Assembly (NCBI GenBank): GCA_023623185.1
Contig: JAMNXV010000114.1
Coordinates: forward strand, 1-64,000
Length of the DNA: 64,000 bases
Source: Bacillota bacterium
Lineage (GTDB): Bacteria; Bacillota; Sulfobacillia; Symbiobacteriales; Symbiobacteriaceae
Direction: 5' to 3'
The notes beneath the pieces are model-generated. The model did not search any database, had not been told where the DNA came from, and worked only from the letters and a program-made list of their open reading frames with translations. A program made the translations under genes and the position numbers. Shown piece by piece: positions 10,351 to 18,337 of this stretch. Position 1 is the first letter of the stretch. Each line of letters opens with the position of its first letter.

Positions 10351-11256
10351 ATGTTCAGCCTCCCCGTCGTTCACCTTCCCTTTGACGCGGCGAATCCCGC
10401 CCACTGGCAGGACCGGGGGTACATCCTCGACTTCCTCTGCACTGCTGGCGGCGGCGACCTGCTCGACTTCGGCCCGGGCGATGGCTGGCCCTCGCTGCTC
10501 GTCGCGCCTTTCGCCCGGCACGTGACGGGAGTTGACGCCTCGCCCAGGCGAGTGGCCGTCTGCGAGGCGAACGCCCACAGGCTGGGGGTCAGCAATTTCC
10601 GTTGCATCCACGTGCCGGCGGGCCGGCCGCTGCCGTTTCCGGACAACAGCTTCGACGGCATTCTGGCCGCCAGCGCGGTGGAACAGACGCCCGAACCCAG
10701 ACAGACCCTGCGGGAGCTGCACCGGGTGTTGAAGCCGGGCGGAAGGCTGCGCCTTCATTACGAAGGGCTCGCCCGCTACCGCGGGGGAAACGAGTACGAA
10801 CTGGATGCGTGGGAGAGCGAACCCGGTGTCACGCAGATCCTCATCATCCAGCGGTTGACCGAGAAGGAGCAGGCCAACTACTGTCGCCTGCAGTTTCGGC
10901 TCTCGCGAGACCAGCTCGCCCAACTCCTCACCGGAGGCGGCGAAATCCGTTTCGATGCCCTCACGACCCGAGGGCTGCAGCGGGCCCGGGCGGCTCTCAC
11001 CGAGGCCGTCTGCTGGTCGCTGACGCACCCCGGCTGCCGAACCTGGCTTAGATGGATGCGCGAGGTGGGCTTTGCGGACGCCGTCCCCACCCATTCCGGA
11101 GGGCGGGCAGCCCGGCGCGCCTTCGAGGCCGTTCCCCCCGACAGCCGCCCGGCAGACCTGGCCGGTGTCGATGCGTTCCTCCGGCCGTTGGTGATGGTCG
11201 CCGTCGCCCTGGAAGCCCCCGCGGAGCTGGATCCGCCGATCACGGCGGTGAAGTAG
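10351..11256 (+). CDS. SAM-dependent methyltransferase, class I (301 aa)
   Basis: Methyltransferase_11-type Rossmann fold. Motif I is LLDFGPGDG (residues 37-45); then VTGVDASP, and the post-motif II segment LPFPDNSFDGILAASAVEQ (~92-110). This is followed by RELHRVLKPGGRLRLHYEG, the canonical motif III region. The ~140-residue C-terminal extension is not assignable. The ATG at 10351 has AGGAG 8 bases upstream. Single-gene unit. Substrate unknown; small-molecule methylation is most likely for this subfamily. Confidence 0.88.
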   Translation: MFSLPVVHLPFDAANPAHWQDRGYILDFLCTAGGGDLLDFGPGDGWPSLLVAPFARHVTGVDASPRRVAVCEANAHRLGVSNFRCIHVPAGRPLPFPDNSFDGILAASAVEQTPEPRQTLRELHRVLKPGGRLRLHYEGLARYRGGNEYELDAWESEPGVTQILIIQRLTEKEQANYCRLQFRLSRDQLAQLLTGGGEIRFDALTTRGLQRARAALTEAVCWSLTHPGCRTWLRWMREVGFADAVPTHSGGRAARRAFEAVPPDSRPADLAGVDAFLRPLVMVAVALEAPAELDPPITAVK

Positions 11257-11269
11257 CGGGGCCGGGGCT

Positions 11270-11327
11270 GGGAACCGGCACTTTTTCGCTTCGGGTTCGA
11301 GGCCAAATTGAAAAACCTGCGGTTCCC
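11270..11327. repeat. Inverted-repeat element, 18-bp arms
   Basis: Left arm GGGAACCGGCACTTTTTC (11270-11287) and right arm GAAAAACCTGCGGTTCCC (11310-11327) pair at 14 of 18 positions. The reverse complement of the right arm recurs almost exactly at 55953-55969, so this is one member of a dispersed intergenic family. Confidence 0.7.
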
Positions 11328-11376
11328 ACCCGAGCGATGGCCTAAGTACCACCGACAACGGCACCCCAATAAGCAA

Positions 11377-11405
11377 GGCGGTCCCGCCACCACGGCGGGA
11401 CCGTC
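11377..11405. terminator. Bidirectional terminator between convergent genes
   Basis: GGCGGTCCCGCC / GGCGGGACCGTC stem with a 5-base loop, between the plus-strand methyltransferase and the minus-strand DUF364 operon. Minus-strand tail is TTGCTTATT; plus-strand tail is TCATTCTC. Confidence 0.75.
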
Positions 11406-11416
11406 TCATTCTCTCC

Positions 11417-12175
11417 TCACCCCACCCGCAGGGCCCACTGGTGGGTCAGCTCGTTCAACTCGTGAAACCGCTTCCCCTCGCCGATGCCCGCGAGCGCCTC
11501 CTGATGATGCTCCGGCGGCCAGGTGGCGCCGGCGAGCACCGTGACCCCCGTTCCGGCAAAGGCCTCGGGGTAGAGCGGCGTGCTGGGGCCGATGATCACG
11601 ATGTCCCGGGCCTTCGTGCACCAGGAGAGCAGCGTGTCCAGGGTGCCGTTGGTCACCGCCGATCCCGTCACGAAGACCACGTCGCACAGGGGCAGCAGTT
11701 CGGGCTGCTGTTCCTCCGGGCTGATGCCGGGCTCGCCGTCCAGCGACCGGTCGAAGATGATGATGCGCTCCACCCGGTCCACGATCCGGCGGTGGATCGA
11801 GCGGATGAAGCCGATGAGCCCCACGGTGTCGGTGGGGCGAACCTGCACCGTCGTCAGCGCATCGGGGTCCTCCAGGCTGTGCGCCGGGTCGGGCTGCGCC
11901 ACCGCGTTGCAGACGGCCATGCCCAGCGAGCGCGCCACCAGGTCCTCCTGCGTCAGCCCGGCCAGCATCTCCACGGCGTCCATCCCGGCGAACTGCGCGG
12001 GATCCGGAAAGACCGGCTCCGGCGCCCGCCGCTCCCCCGGCAGGGCGTAAGCGACGCCGAGCTCACCGCTGTCCAGCAGCACACCGACCAGGTAATGACC
12101 GATCCGAACCTCCTGCACCCGCTTGCCCGCGATGCGCGGGGCCGCGGCCTCGTACAGCCGTTCCAGCAGCGTCAT
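11417..12175 (-). CDS. DUF364 / putative heavy-metal chelation protein, paralogue 1 (252 aa)
   Basis: Family with an N-terminal DUF4213-like segment and a C-terminal Rossmann-like DUF364 domain. Visible landmarks are VCNAVAQPDP, the RPTDTVGLIGF block, FDRS, LLPLCDVVFVTGSAVTNGTLD and GPSTPLYPEAF. Members commonly neighbour iron/cobalt uptake genes and are suspected to bind metal or tetrapyrrole, which fits this operon. The ATG at 12175 follows TAGGAGG by 8 bases; the TTG at 12181 in the track is too close to that site. Last gene of the ABC operon and a close paralogue of the gene just upstream. Confidence 0.87.
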   Translation of the reverse strand: MTLLERLYEAAAPRIAGKRVQEVRIGHYLVGVLLDSGELGVAYALPGERRAPEPVFPDPAQFAGMDAVEMLAGLTQEDLVARSLGMAVCNAVAQPDPAHSLEDPDALTTVQVRPTDTVGLIGFIRSIHRRIVDRVERIIIFDRSLDGEPGISPEEQQPELLPLCDVVFVTGSAVTNGTLDTLLSWCTKARDIVIIGPSTPLYPEAFAGTGVTVLAGATWPPEHHQEALAGIGEGKRFHELNELTHQWALRVG

Positions 12176-12190
12176 GGGCAAAACCTCCTA

Positions 12191-12958
12191 CTACTCCACC
12201 CGCAGCGTCACGCTCGTGCGCCCCTTCAGGTGCCTGAAGTGCGCCCCCGCGGCAATCTGCTCCAGGGCCTCCTCCGGATCCGCGATCTGCCAGCGGAAGC
12301 CGGCCAGCACCGTCACGCCCGAGCCCACGAAGGCCTCGGGGTAAAGCGGCGTGCTCGGCCCGAGCAGCACGACCTCCCGGGCCCGGGTGCAGTACGTGAG
12401 CAGCCGCTCCAGCGTGAGGTTGATCAGGGCCGAGCCGGTGATGAAGACCAGGTCGCACACGGGCAGCAGTTCCGGCTGCCGCTCCTCAGGGTAGACGTCC
12501 TCCTCGTCCTCCTGCGACCGGTCGAAGATGATCGTCCGCGCCGCCTCGGCCTGCACGCGCCGGACCACCGTGCCCACGTAGCCCACGAACCCCACCGTGT
12601 CGGTCGGGCGGGCAGGCACCGCCGCGGCGGCGTCGGGGTCCACCAGGAGCCGGGCCGGGTCGGGCTCGGCCACCGCGTTGCACAGGGCCACGCCCAGGGC
12701 CCGGTGGAAAGTGGTCTCCCCCTGCATGCAGCGCCGGGCGACCTCCAGCGCCGGCTGACCCGTCAGCATCCGCAGCTCGCCCGCCAGGTCGGCTTCAGAC
12801 ACGCTCCCCGGCGGCCGCTCACCCGGCAGGTGGTAGCCGGCGCCGAACCGCCCGTCATCCAGCACAACACCCACGATCCTCGCGCCCATGCGTGCGGCCT
12901 GTACCCGCCGGCGGCTCAGGCCCGGCGCAGCCGCTTCCAGCACCCGCTCCAAGAGCAT
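12191..12958 (-). CDS. DUF364 / putative heavy-metal chelation protein, paralogue 2 (255 aa)
   Basis: Tandem paralogue of the preceding entry, with the same blocks: LCNAVAEPDP, RPTDTVGFVGY, FDRS, LLPVCDLVFITGSALIN, GPSTPLYPEAFVGSGVTVLAG. It starts 6 bases after the ATPase stop and ends 15 bases before paralogue 1, so they are co-expressed. The duplication next to a FecBCD-type transporter suggests the two proteins form a heteromer or act sequentially on the imported metal compound. That is inference. Confidence 0.87.
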   Translation of the reverse strand: MLLERVLEAAAPGLSRRRVQAARMGARIVGVVLDDGRFGAGYHLPGERPPGSVSEADLAGELRMLTGQPALEVARRCMQGETTFHRALGVALCNAVAEPDPARLLVDPDAAAAVPARPTDTVGFVGYVGTVVRRVQAEAARTIIFDRSQEDEEDVYPEERQPELLPVCDLVFITGSALINLTLERLLTYCTRAREVVLLGPSTPLYPEAFVGSGVTVLAGFRWQIADPEEALEQIAAGAHFRHLKGRTSVTLRVE

Positions 12959-12964
12959 TGCGTC

Positions 12965-13738
12965 CTACCTCTCTTCCGTCAGGATGAGGCGGCGCCCGTC
13001 AGGCAGGCCCACCACATCGATCGGCATCTCATACAGCGTCTGCAGGTTTTCCGGCGTCATGACCTCGGCTGCGGGGCCCGCCCGGAACACCCGGCCCTCC
13101 CGCAGCATGATCACCCGGTCGGCGAACGCGAGGGCCAGGTTCGGATCGTGCATGGCCACCAGCACCCCCACGCCCCGCTCCCGTGTAATGCGCCGCACGA
13201 TCGACATGATCGCGTGCTGGTTGGTGAAGTCCAGGTGCGACGTGGGCTCGTCCATCAGCAGGTAGGGGGTCTCCTGCGTGAGGGCCCGCGCGATGAGCAC
13301 CAGCTGCCGCTCACCGCCGCTGATCTCCATGTAGTCCCGTTCGGCCAGGTGGGCGATGCCCACGGTCTCCATGGCCGCGCGGGCCGCCTCGCGGTCCGCC
13401 GCGCCCGGCCGCGCGATCAGCCCCAGGTGGGGGTTGCGCCCCATCACCACCAACTCTTCGACACCGTAAGGAAAGACCCCTTGGTGCTCCTGCGGCACGA
13501 AGGCGACCTGCCGGGCCACGGCCGGCCGGGGGCTCTGCAGCACGTCCAGGTCGCCGATCCGGATGGACCCCGACTGCGGCCGCAGGATGCCGTTCACCAG
13601 CCGGATCAGGGTGGTCTTGCCCGAGCCGTTGCGGCCCAGCAGGCAGGTGATGGCCCCCTCGGGCACGGCGAAGCTGGCGCCGCGGATCACCTCGGTCCCT
13701 CTGTAGCCGAAGCGGACCGATTCTGCTGTAATCGCCAT
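12965..13738 (-). CDS. ABC transporter ATPase, iron/cobalamin (FecE/BtuD) family (257 aa)
   Basis: Energy-coupling subunit of a metal-chelate importer. Walker A GRNGSGKT (35-42), Q-loop FVPQEHQ, signature ISGGERQ (~138), Walker B LLMDEPTSHLD (~159), switch His in VAMHDPN. Length and spacing are typical of FecE/BtuD. The start lies 3 bases past the permease stop. In the operon it is transcribed after lipoprotein and permease and before the DUF364 pair. Confidence 0.95.
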   Translation of the reverse strand: MAITAESVRFGYRGTEVIRGASFAVPEGAITCLLGRNGSGKTTLIRLVNGILRPQSGSIRIGDLDVLQSPRPAVARQVAFVPQEHQGVFPYGVEELVVMGRNPHLGLIARPGAADREAARAAMETVGIAHLAERDYMEISGGERQLVLIARALTQETPYLLMDEPTSHLDFTNQHAIMSIVRRITRERGVGVLVAMHDPNLALAFADRVIMLREGRVFRAGPAAEVMTPENLQTLYEMPIDVVGLPDGRRLILTEER

Positions 13739-13741
13739 CGC

Positions 13742-14773
13742 CTACCGCCACGCCTCCCTTCTGCCGGTGATCAGGAGGTAGCCGAAGAACGGCGCCCCGA
13801 TGGCCGAGGTGAGAATGCCCACGGGGATCTCCGCGGTGGTCAGCGAGCGGGCCAGGTCGTCCATCAGCAGCATGAAGCCGGCGCCGAAGAGCATCGCCAC
13901 CGGCATCGACCGGTCGTGGTCCGCGCCCGCCAGCATGCGGGCGATGTGGGGCACCACCAGGCCCACCCAGGAAATGGTGCCCGTCACGCTGACCGCTCCG
14001 GCCACCATGAGGGTGGCGGCGGCGATCAGCAGGGGGCGCAGCACCCGCACGTTCACCCCCAGCGAGAGCGCCTCCTCGTCGCCCAGCGAGAGGATGTTCA
14101 GCTTCCAGGAGGTGAGCAGGAGCAGAACGGCGCCGGGGATCACCGTGAGGAGCAGGCTGCCCACCGCCTGCCACGATGCCCTGTGGAAGCCGCCCATCAG
14201 CCAGAAGACGATGGTGGGCAGCTGCTCGTAGGGGTCGGCCACGTACTTCAGGAACGAGAGCGCCGCGCTGAAGAAGGCCGAGACCACCATGCCGGCCAGC
14301 ACCAGCATCACCACCGACTGGCCCCGGGTGGCCCGGGCGATGCCGTAGGTCAGGGCCACCGCCGCCACGCCGGAGGCGAAGGCCCAGAGCTGAATCGTGC
14401 CGCCCATCGGCATCAGGATGCCGATGGCCGCCCCCAAGGCCGCGCCGGACGAGACCCCCAACACGTCGGGCGAGACCAGCGGGTTGCGGAACATGCCCTG
14501 AAAGAGCGTGCCCGCCCCGGCGAGGGCCACCCCCGTCAAGGCGGCCAGGATGATGCGCGGCAGGCGGATGTAGTAGAGCACCCGCGCCGCCTCGCTGGCC
14601 GTGGCGACGTCAAACTGGCCAGAGACGATCTGCCACAGAATCCGCATCACCTCGCCCGGGGCGATCGGGTAGCGGCCCATGCCGAAGGAGAGCAGAACCA
14701 CCAGGGCGGTGAACAGCCCAGATAGGAGGAGGGCCCGCCACCTGCGGGCGGGCCGTGCATCTGACCTAGTCAT
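13742..14773 (-). CDS. ABC transporter permease, FecCD/BtuC family (343 aa)
   Basis: Multi-span inner-membrane permease with FecCD family blocks GAGTLFQGMFRNPLVSPDVLG and GTISWVGLVVPHIARMLAG, the latter near the coupling helix. It has about ten hydrophobic segments. The track extends the ORF to 14854, but the ATG at 14773 overlaps the lipoprotein stop by 8 bases and gives MTRSDARPARRW before the first membrane span, so that start is used. Translationally coupled to the lipoprotein gene. Confidence 0.95.
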   Translation of the reverse strand: MTRSDARPARRWRALLLSGLFTALVVLLSFGMGRYPIAPGEVMRILWQIVSGQFDVATASEAARVLYYIRLPRIILAALTGVALAGAGTLFQGMFRNPLVSPDVLGVSSGAALGAAIGILMPMGGTIQLWAFASGVAAVALTYGIARATRGQSVVMLVLAGMVVSAFFSAALSFLKYVADPYEQLPTIVFWLMGGFHRASWQAVGSLLLTVIPGAVLLLLTSWKLNILSLGDEEALSLGVNVRVLRPLLIAAATLMVAGAVSVTGTISWVGLVVPHIARMLAGADHDRSMPVAMLFGAGFMLLMDDLARSLTTAEIPVGILTSAIGAPFFGYLLITGRREAWR

Positions 14774-15929
14774 CCAACGTGCCGCCAAGCTCCGTGAAGC
14801 TCTTGCCGAAGAAGGTCGCATGGAACTCGTCCACCTCCGCCAGCAGGTCCACATCCGCCATCTGCTCGGGGTAGAGCGTGTGGGCCAGCCAGAGCATGCC
14901 CAGAATCGAGCGGGGCTCGGGGTAATCCCACGGATCCATGCTGTGGGGGAACATGTAGACCCGGCCGTCCTGCACCGCCTTCACGGTCTGCAGCTGCGGG
15001 TTGCTCAGGATTTCGTCCACCGTGCAGTCGCAGTACTGCACCGCGACGATGACGTCCGGGTTCCATGCGACCACCTGCTCGGCGGAGACGTCCGAGAAGC
15101 CGCCCTGCAGTTCCGCGCCGACGTTGATGCCGCCGGCCGACTCAATGATGAAGTGCTGGTACATGGTGCCCGGCACCGTGGAGAAGACGCCGCTGGAGCC
15201 GACCATGTAGACCCGCAGCTTCTCCGCCTCGGGGATCGACCCCACCTTCTCCGCCAGCATGGCCAGGGTGTCGTCGTAGTACTGGATCATCTTCTGGGCC
15301 TGCTCCTCGGTCCCCAGGATCTCGCCGATCAGGCTCACGGCCTCCTTCATCTGGTCGAGGCTCTCGGGGATCAGGACGAAGGCCGGGATGCCCTGGGACT
15401 CCAGCTGCTGGATGACCGGCTCGGTGTCGGCCCCGTGCCAGATGAAGACCACGTCAGGCTTCACGGCGACGATCTGCTCGACGTTGAGCCCCTTCTTGTT
15501 GCCCACGCCGGGCAGGTCGAGGATCCCGGGGAAGACGGCGGTCAGGAACTCGGACCGCTGCGAGGAGCTGTCCACGCCGACGATCTTGTCCCGGCCGCCG
15601 GCCGAGATCACCAGCAAGGTGCCCGGACGCCACGTGGTGACGACCCGGTCCACCTCGGCCGAAAGCGTGACCGTGCGCCCCGCCTGGTCCGTGATGGTGC
15701 GGGTCGCGGGCTGTGCAGGTTCGGGTTCGGGTTCCGGCTCGGGCTCAGCCGCGGGCGCCGGCTCCTCCTGCTGCACAGGCGCCTGGGCAGCCGGGCTGCC
15801 AGACTGGGGCTGCGCGTCGGTGTTGCCGGCGGGCTGCGAGCCACCGCATGCGGCAAGCAGCGGCAGGGCCAGCATCAGCAGAACCAGGATCGGAACGAGA
15901 ATGCGGACCTTGCGGAAGCGCAATGACAT
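14766..15929 (-). CDS. Iron/cobalamin-type ABC transporter substrate-binding lipoprotein (387 aa)
   Basis: Periplasmic-binding family 2 (TroA/BtuF superfamily) receptor, exported and lipid-anchored: basic N-terminus, hydrophobic core and lipobox LLAAC with Cys28. A Pro-Glu spacer (PEPEPEPEPAQP, about 62-75) separates the anchor from the domain beginning RTITDQAGRTVTLS. The interior has WRPGTLLVISAGGRDKIVGV and the linker-helix region typical of FecB/BtuF. It could bind a ferric siderophore, haem or corrinoid; neighbouring DUF364 genes favour a metal chelate. GGGGGAG lies 8 bases upstream of ATG. First gene of a five-gene operon. Confidence 0.93.
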   Translation of the reverse strand: MSLRFRKVRILVPILVLLMLALPLLAACGGSQPAGNTDAQPQSGSPAAQAPVQQEEPAPAAEPEPEPEPEPAQPATRTITDQAGRTVTLSAEVDRVVTTWRPGTLLVISAGGRDKIVGVDSSSQRSEFLTAVFPGILDLPGVGNKKGLNVEQIVAVKPDVVFIWHGADTEPVIQQLESQGIPAFVLIPESLDQMKEAVSLIGEILGTEEQAQKMIQYYDDTLAMLAEKVGSIPEAEKLRVYMVGSSGVFSTVPGTMYQHFIIESAGGINVGAELQGGFSDVSAEQVVAWNPDVIVAVQYCDCTVDEILSNPQLQTVKAVQDGRVYMFPHSMDPWDYPEPRSILGMLWLAHTLYPEQMADVDLLAEVDEFHATFFGKSFTELGGTLDD

Positions 15930-15949
15930 GGCGTGTCTCCCCCAATCTC

Positions 15950-15973
15950 CGTTATGTACACACGAACATAACG
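15950..15973. promoter_or_regulatory. Candidate operator upstream of metal-uptake operon
   Basis: Perfect 8-bp inverted repeat CGTTATGT-N8-ACATAACG, 21 bases upstream of the lipoprotein start and downstream of the candidate promoter. A 24-bp dyad in the leader is the right size for a dimeric repressor. The cognate regulator is not evident. Confidence 0.5.
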
Positions 15974-15986
15974 TGTTCCAATGCCC

Positions 15987-16015
15987 AGATAATCAGATGT
16001 GTCAGGTTAAGTCAA
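15987..16015 (-). promoter_or_regulatory. Candidate sigma-A promoter of metal-uptake operon
   Basis: Minus strand: TTGACT (-35), 17-base spacer, TTATCT (weak -10). It would place the start of transcription about 55 bases before the lipoprotein ATG, with the dyad in the early leader. Confidence 0.4.
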
Positions 16016-16073
16016 GCGCAGCAGGGATCACCCGAGTCCGTTTAGAACCATCCAAATCGGGGTGATTGAGCGA

Positions 16074-17561
16074 ATGCACCGCCTGGCGCCGCAGCACAGA
16101 CTCTTCCTGCTACTGCTGGCCGTTGGCCTCGGGCCTGTGGTCCTCCTCCCCTTCCTTGGCCTGGCCCCCCGCACGCTGCTCTGGGCGGCGCCCGCCCTCG
16201 CCCTTCTCCTCTACCTTGTGGCGCACTGGGTCACGCGGCCGCTGGGCGAGGTACTGGCCCTGGCCCGCCGGCTGCGCAGCGGCGACCTCAGGGCCCGGGC
16301 GGTGGTGGAACCGGGGACGGACTGGTTCCTGCTGGCCCGCACCATGACCGACCTGGCGGAGCAGCTGGACACGGTCACCCGGAACCTGGAGGAGCAGGTG
16401 GCAGCGCGCACCGCCGCCCTGGCCCGCAAGGCCGACCAGCTGCGGGCCGTGGGCCAGGTGGGACAGCAGGTGGCGGCCGTGCTGGAGTCCGATGTGCTGC
16501 TCCACTTCGTCACGCGCGTCATGCGGGGCACCTTCGGCTACGACGTGGTCGCCGTGCTGCTGCAGCACGGCGATTACCTGGTGCTCGCGGCGTGCGCGGC
16601 GCGCGGCCGGGAGGAGGTCCCGCTGGGGCGCGCCTTCCCGCTGGCCGGTCCAAGCCCCTCACCGCTGGCGCGCGCCCTGGCCGACGAAGGACACGGGAGC
16701 GCACAGCCCGGGGGCGCAGCGCCCACCCCGCTCCTCCCCGGAACGGCACCCCTGGCCGAAATGGCCATCCCCATCCGCGTGGCCGACCGCACCCTGGGCC
16801 TGATGGTGGTTCAGAGCTTCGACCCGGCGCCCTTCGACGAGGAGGACCGCTTCACCGTGCAGACCATCGCCGGGCAGGTGGCCGTCGCCCTGGAGAACGC
16901 CCGCCTGCTGGAGGCGGAGCGGCGGCTGCGGGGCCTGGCGGTGGCCGAGGAGCGCAACCGCATGGCCCGCGAGATTCACGACACCCTGGCACAGGGGTTC
17001 ATGGGGATCATCATGCAGCTGCGGGCGATGGAGGCCGCGGCCGACCCCGAGACCGCCCGCTTCCACCGGGAGGCCGCCCTGGCCCTGGCCCAGGAGTCGC
17101 TGCAGGAGGCGCGGCGCTCCGTCTGGAACCTGCGGCCCCGCCCGCTGGAGGACCGGGGGCTGGCCGGGGCCTTGGCCGCTGAGGTGGCGGCGCTGGAAGG
17201 GCAGTTCGGCCTGATCGGGCGGTTCCACATGGACGGCGACGCCGCGGCGCTGGAGCCGCCGGTGGAGGTCGCCCTGCTGCGCATCGCGCAGGAGGCGATT
17301 CACAACGCCGTGAAGTACGCCCGCGCCACCCGGCTCGACGTCGGCCTGACCATCCGCGATGGCATGGCCGTGCTGACCGTGGCCGACGACGGCGTCGGCT
17401 TCGACCCGGCCAGCCCGCCGAAGCCCGCGGCCGGCGGGGGCTACGGCCTGGGGATGATGGCCGACCGGGCGCGCCAGGTGGGCGGCGGCCTGGAGGTAGA
17501 CGCCCGCCCGGGCGGCGGCTGCCGCATCGTGGCCCGAGTTCCCTTGCGAAAGGAGAGGTGA
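16074..17561 (+). CDS. NarL-type sensor histidine kinase with GAF domain (495 aa)
   Basis: Two closely spaced membrane segments (about 8-30 and 37-58) with almost no external loop, then a HAMP linker and a short coiled coil. A GAF domain follows (about 120-280), then HisKA_3 with phospho-acceptor His near 301 (EERNRMAREIHDTLAQG). The HATPase_c domain contains EAIHNAVKYARA and VADDGVGFD. With no extracytoplasmic domain, the signal is probably in the membrane or bound by GAF. ATG 16074 follows GGGGTGA; GTG 16062 is an alternative. The response regulator begins 2 bases after the stop. Next downstream is an ABC-2 exporter, a frequent target of such pairs. Confidence 0.93.
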   Translation: MHRLAPQHRLFLLLLAVGLGPVVLLPFLGLAPRTLLWAAPALALLLYLVAHWVTRPLGEVLALARRLRSGDLRARAVVEPGTDWFLLARTMTDLAEQLDTVTRNLEEQVAARTAALARKADQLRAVGQVGQQVAAVLESDVLLHFVTRVMRGTFGYDVVAVLLQHGDYLVLAACAARGREEVPLGRAFPLAGPSPSPLARALADEGHGSAQPGGAAPTPLLPGTAPLAEMAIPIRVADRTLGLMVVQSFDPAPFDEEDRFTVQTIAGQVAVALENARLLEAERRLRGLAVAEERNRMAREIHDTLAQGFMGIIMQLRAMEAAADPETARFHREAALALAQESLQEARRSVWNLRPRPLEDRGLAGALAAEVAALEGQFGLIGRFHMDGDAAALEPPVEVALLRIAQEAIHNAVKYARATRLDVGLTIRDGMAVLTVADDGVGFDPASPPKPAAGGGYGLGMMADRARQVGGGLEVDARPGGGCRIVARVPLRKER

Positions 17562-17562
17562 G

Positions 17563-18207
17563 ATGGCCGTCAGAGTGGTGGTGGTCGACGACCACCGCGT
17601 CGTGCGGGCCGGTTTGGTCGCCCTGCTCCGCCAGGCGCCGGGCCTCGAGGTGGTGGGCGAGGCCGGCAACGGGCAGGAGGCCCTGGACGTGGTGGAGGCC
17701 ACGAAGCCCGACGTGGTGCTGATGGACATGCAGATGCCGGTGATGAACGGCGTGGAAGCCACCCGGCAGATCCGGGCCAGGTTCCCGGACGTCGAGGTGC
17801 TGGTGCTCACCACCTACGACGACGACGAGCTCATCTGGGGCGGCATCCAGGCCGGGGCGAAGGGCTATCTGCTGAAGGACGCCCCGCCGCAGCAGCTCCT
17901 GGAGGGGATCGAGACCGTGGCACGGGGTCAGTCCCTGCTGTCGCCGGAGATCGCCGCCAAGCTGGTGCAGGTGATCAGCCAGGGGGGGCCCGCCCGGCAG
18001 GAAGGCGCGGAGGGGCTGACCGAACGGGAGACCGAAATCCTGCGGCTTATCGCCTCGGGCGCCGCCAACAAGGAGATCGCCGCGGCGCTCTTCATCAGCG
18101 AGAACACGGTGAAGACGCACATCTCCAACCTGTTTCAGAAACTCGGAGCCCGCGACCGCACGGAGGCGGTCACGAAGGCGCTGGCGCGGGGCTGGCTCCG
18201 ACTTTAG
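17563..18207 (+). CDS. NarL/FixJ-family response regulator (214 aa)
   Basis: Receiver domain with acidic pair DD (9-10), phospho-acceptor Asp55 (VVLMDMQMPV) and Lys in YLLKDA (~105). A LuxR/NarL helix-turn-helix at about 152-195 reads LTERETEILRLIASG ... NKEIAAALFISENTVKTH. It starts 2 bases after the kinase stop, with AAGGAGAGGTGAG as ribosome site within the kinase 3' end, so it is the cognate regulator. Likely acts on the downstream ABC exporter genes (inference from position). Confidence 0.96.
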   Translation: MAVRVVVVDDHRVVRAGLVALLRQAPGLEVVGEAGNGQEALDVVEATKPDVVLMDMQMPVMNGVEATRQIRARFPDVEVLVLTTYDDDELIWGGIQAGAKGYLLKDAPPQQLLEGIETVARGQSLLSPEIAAKLVQVISQGGPARQEGAEGLTERETEILRLIASGAANKEIAAALFISENTVKTHISNLFQKLGARDRTEAVTKALARGWLRL

Positions 18208-18208
18208 G

Positions 18209-18245
18209 GAAGGCCGCATCGCCCAAACGGGTGATGCGGCCCTTC
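18209..18245 (+). terminator. Terminator-like hairpin after two-component system
   Basis: GAAGGCCGCATCGCCC / GGGTGATGCGGCCCTTC, a 16-17 bp stem with one bulge and an AAAC loop, immediately after the regulator stop. No T-tract follows, so it may be a partial terminator or a processing site. Confidence 0.5.
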
Positions 18246-18337
18246 GCCTGACTGGAGCCATGCAAAACGCCCACCCCGGCGATGGTGAAGAAGTCCACGG
18301 CTTCGGTATGATTTCGGTACGGAAGGGGGAGGAGCGC

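Noticed and set aside
11441-14725. 1094-aa plus-strand ORF
   Set aside because: Shadow of the DUF364/ABC operon on the minus strand; composition typical of antisense frames in GC-rich DNA.
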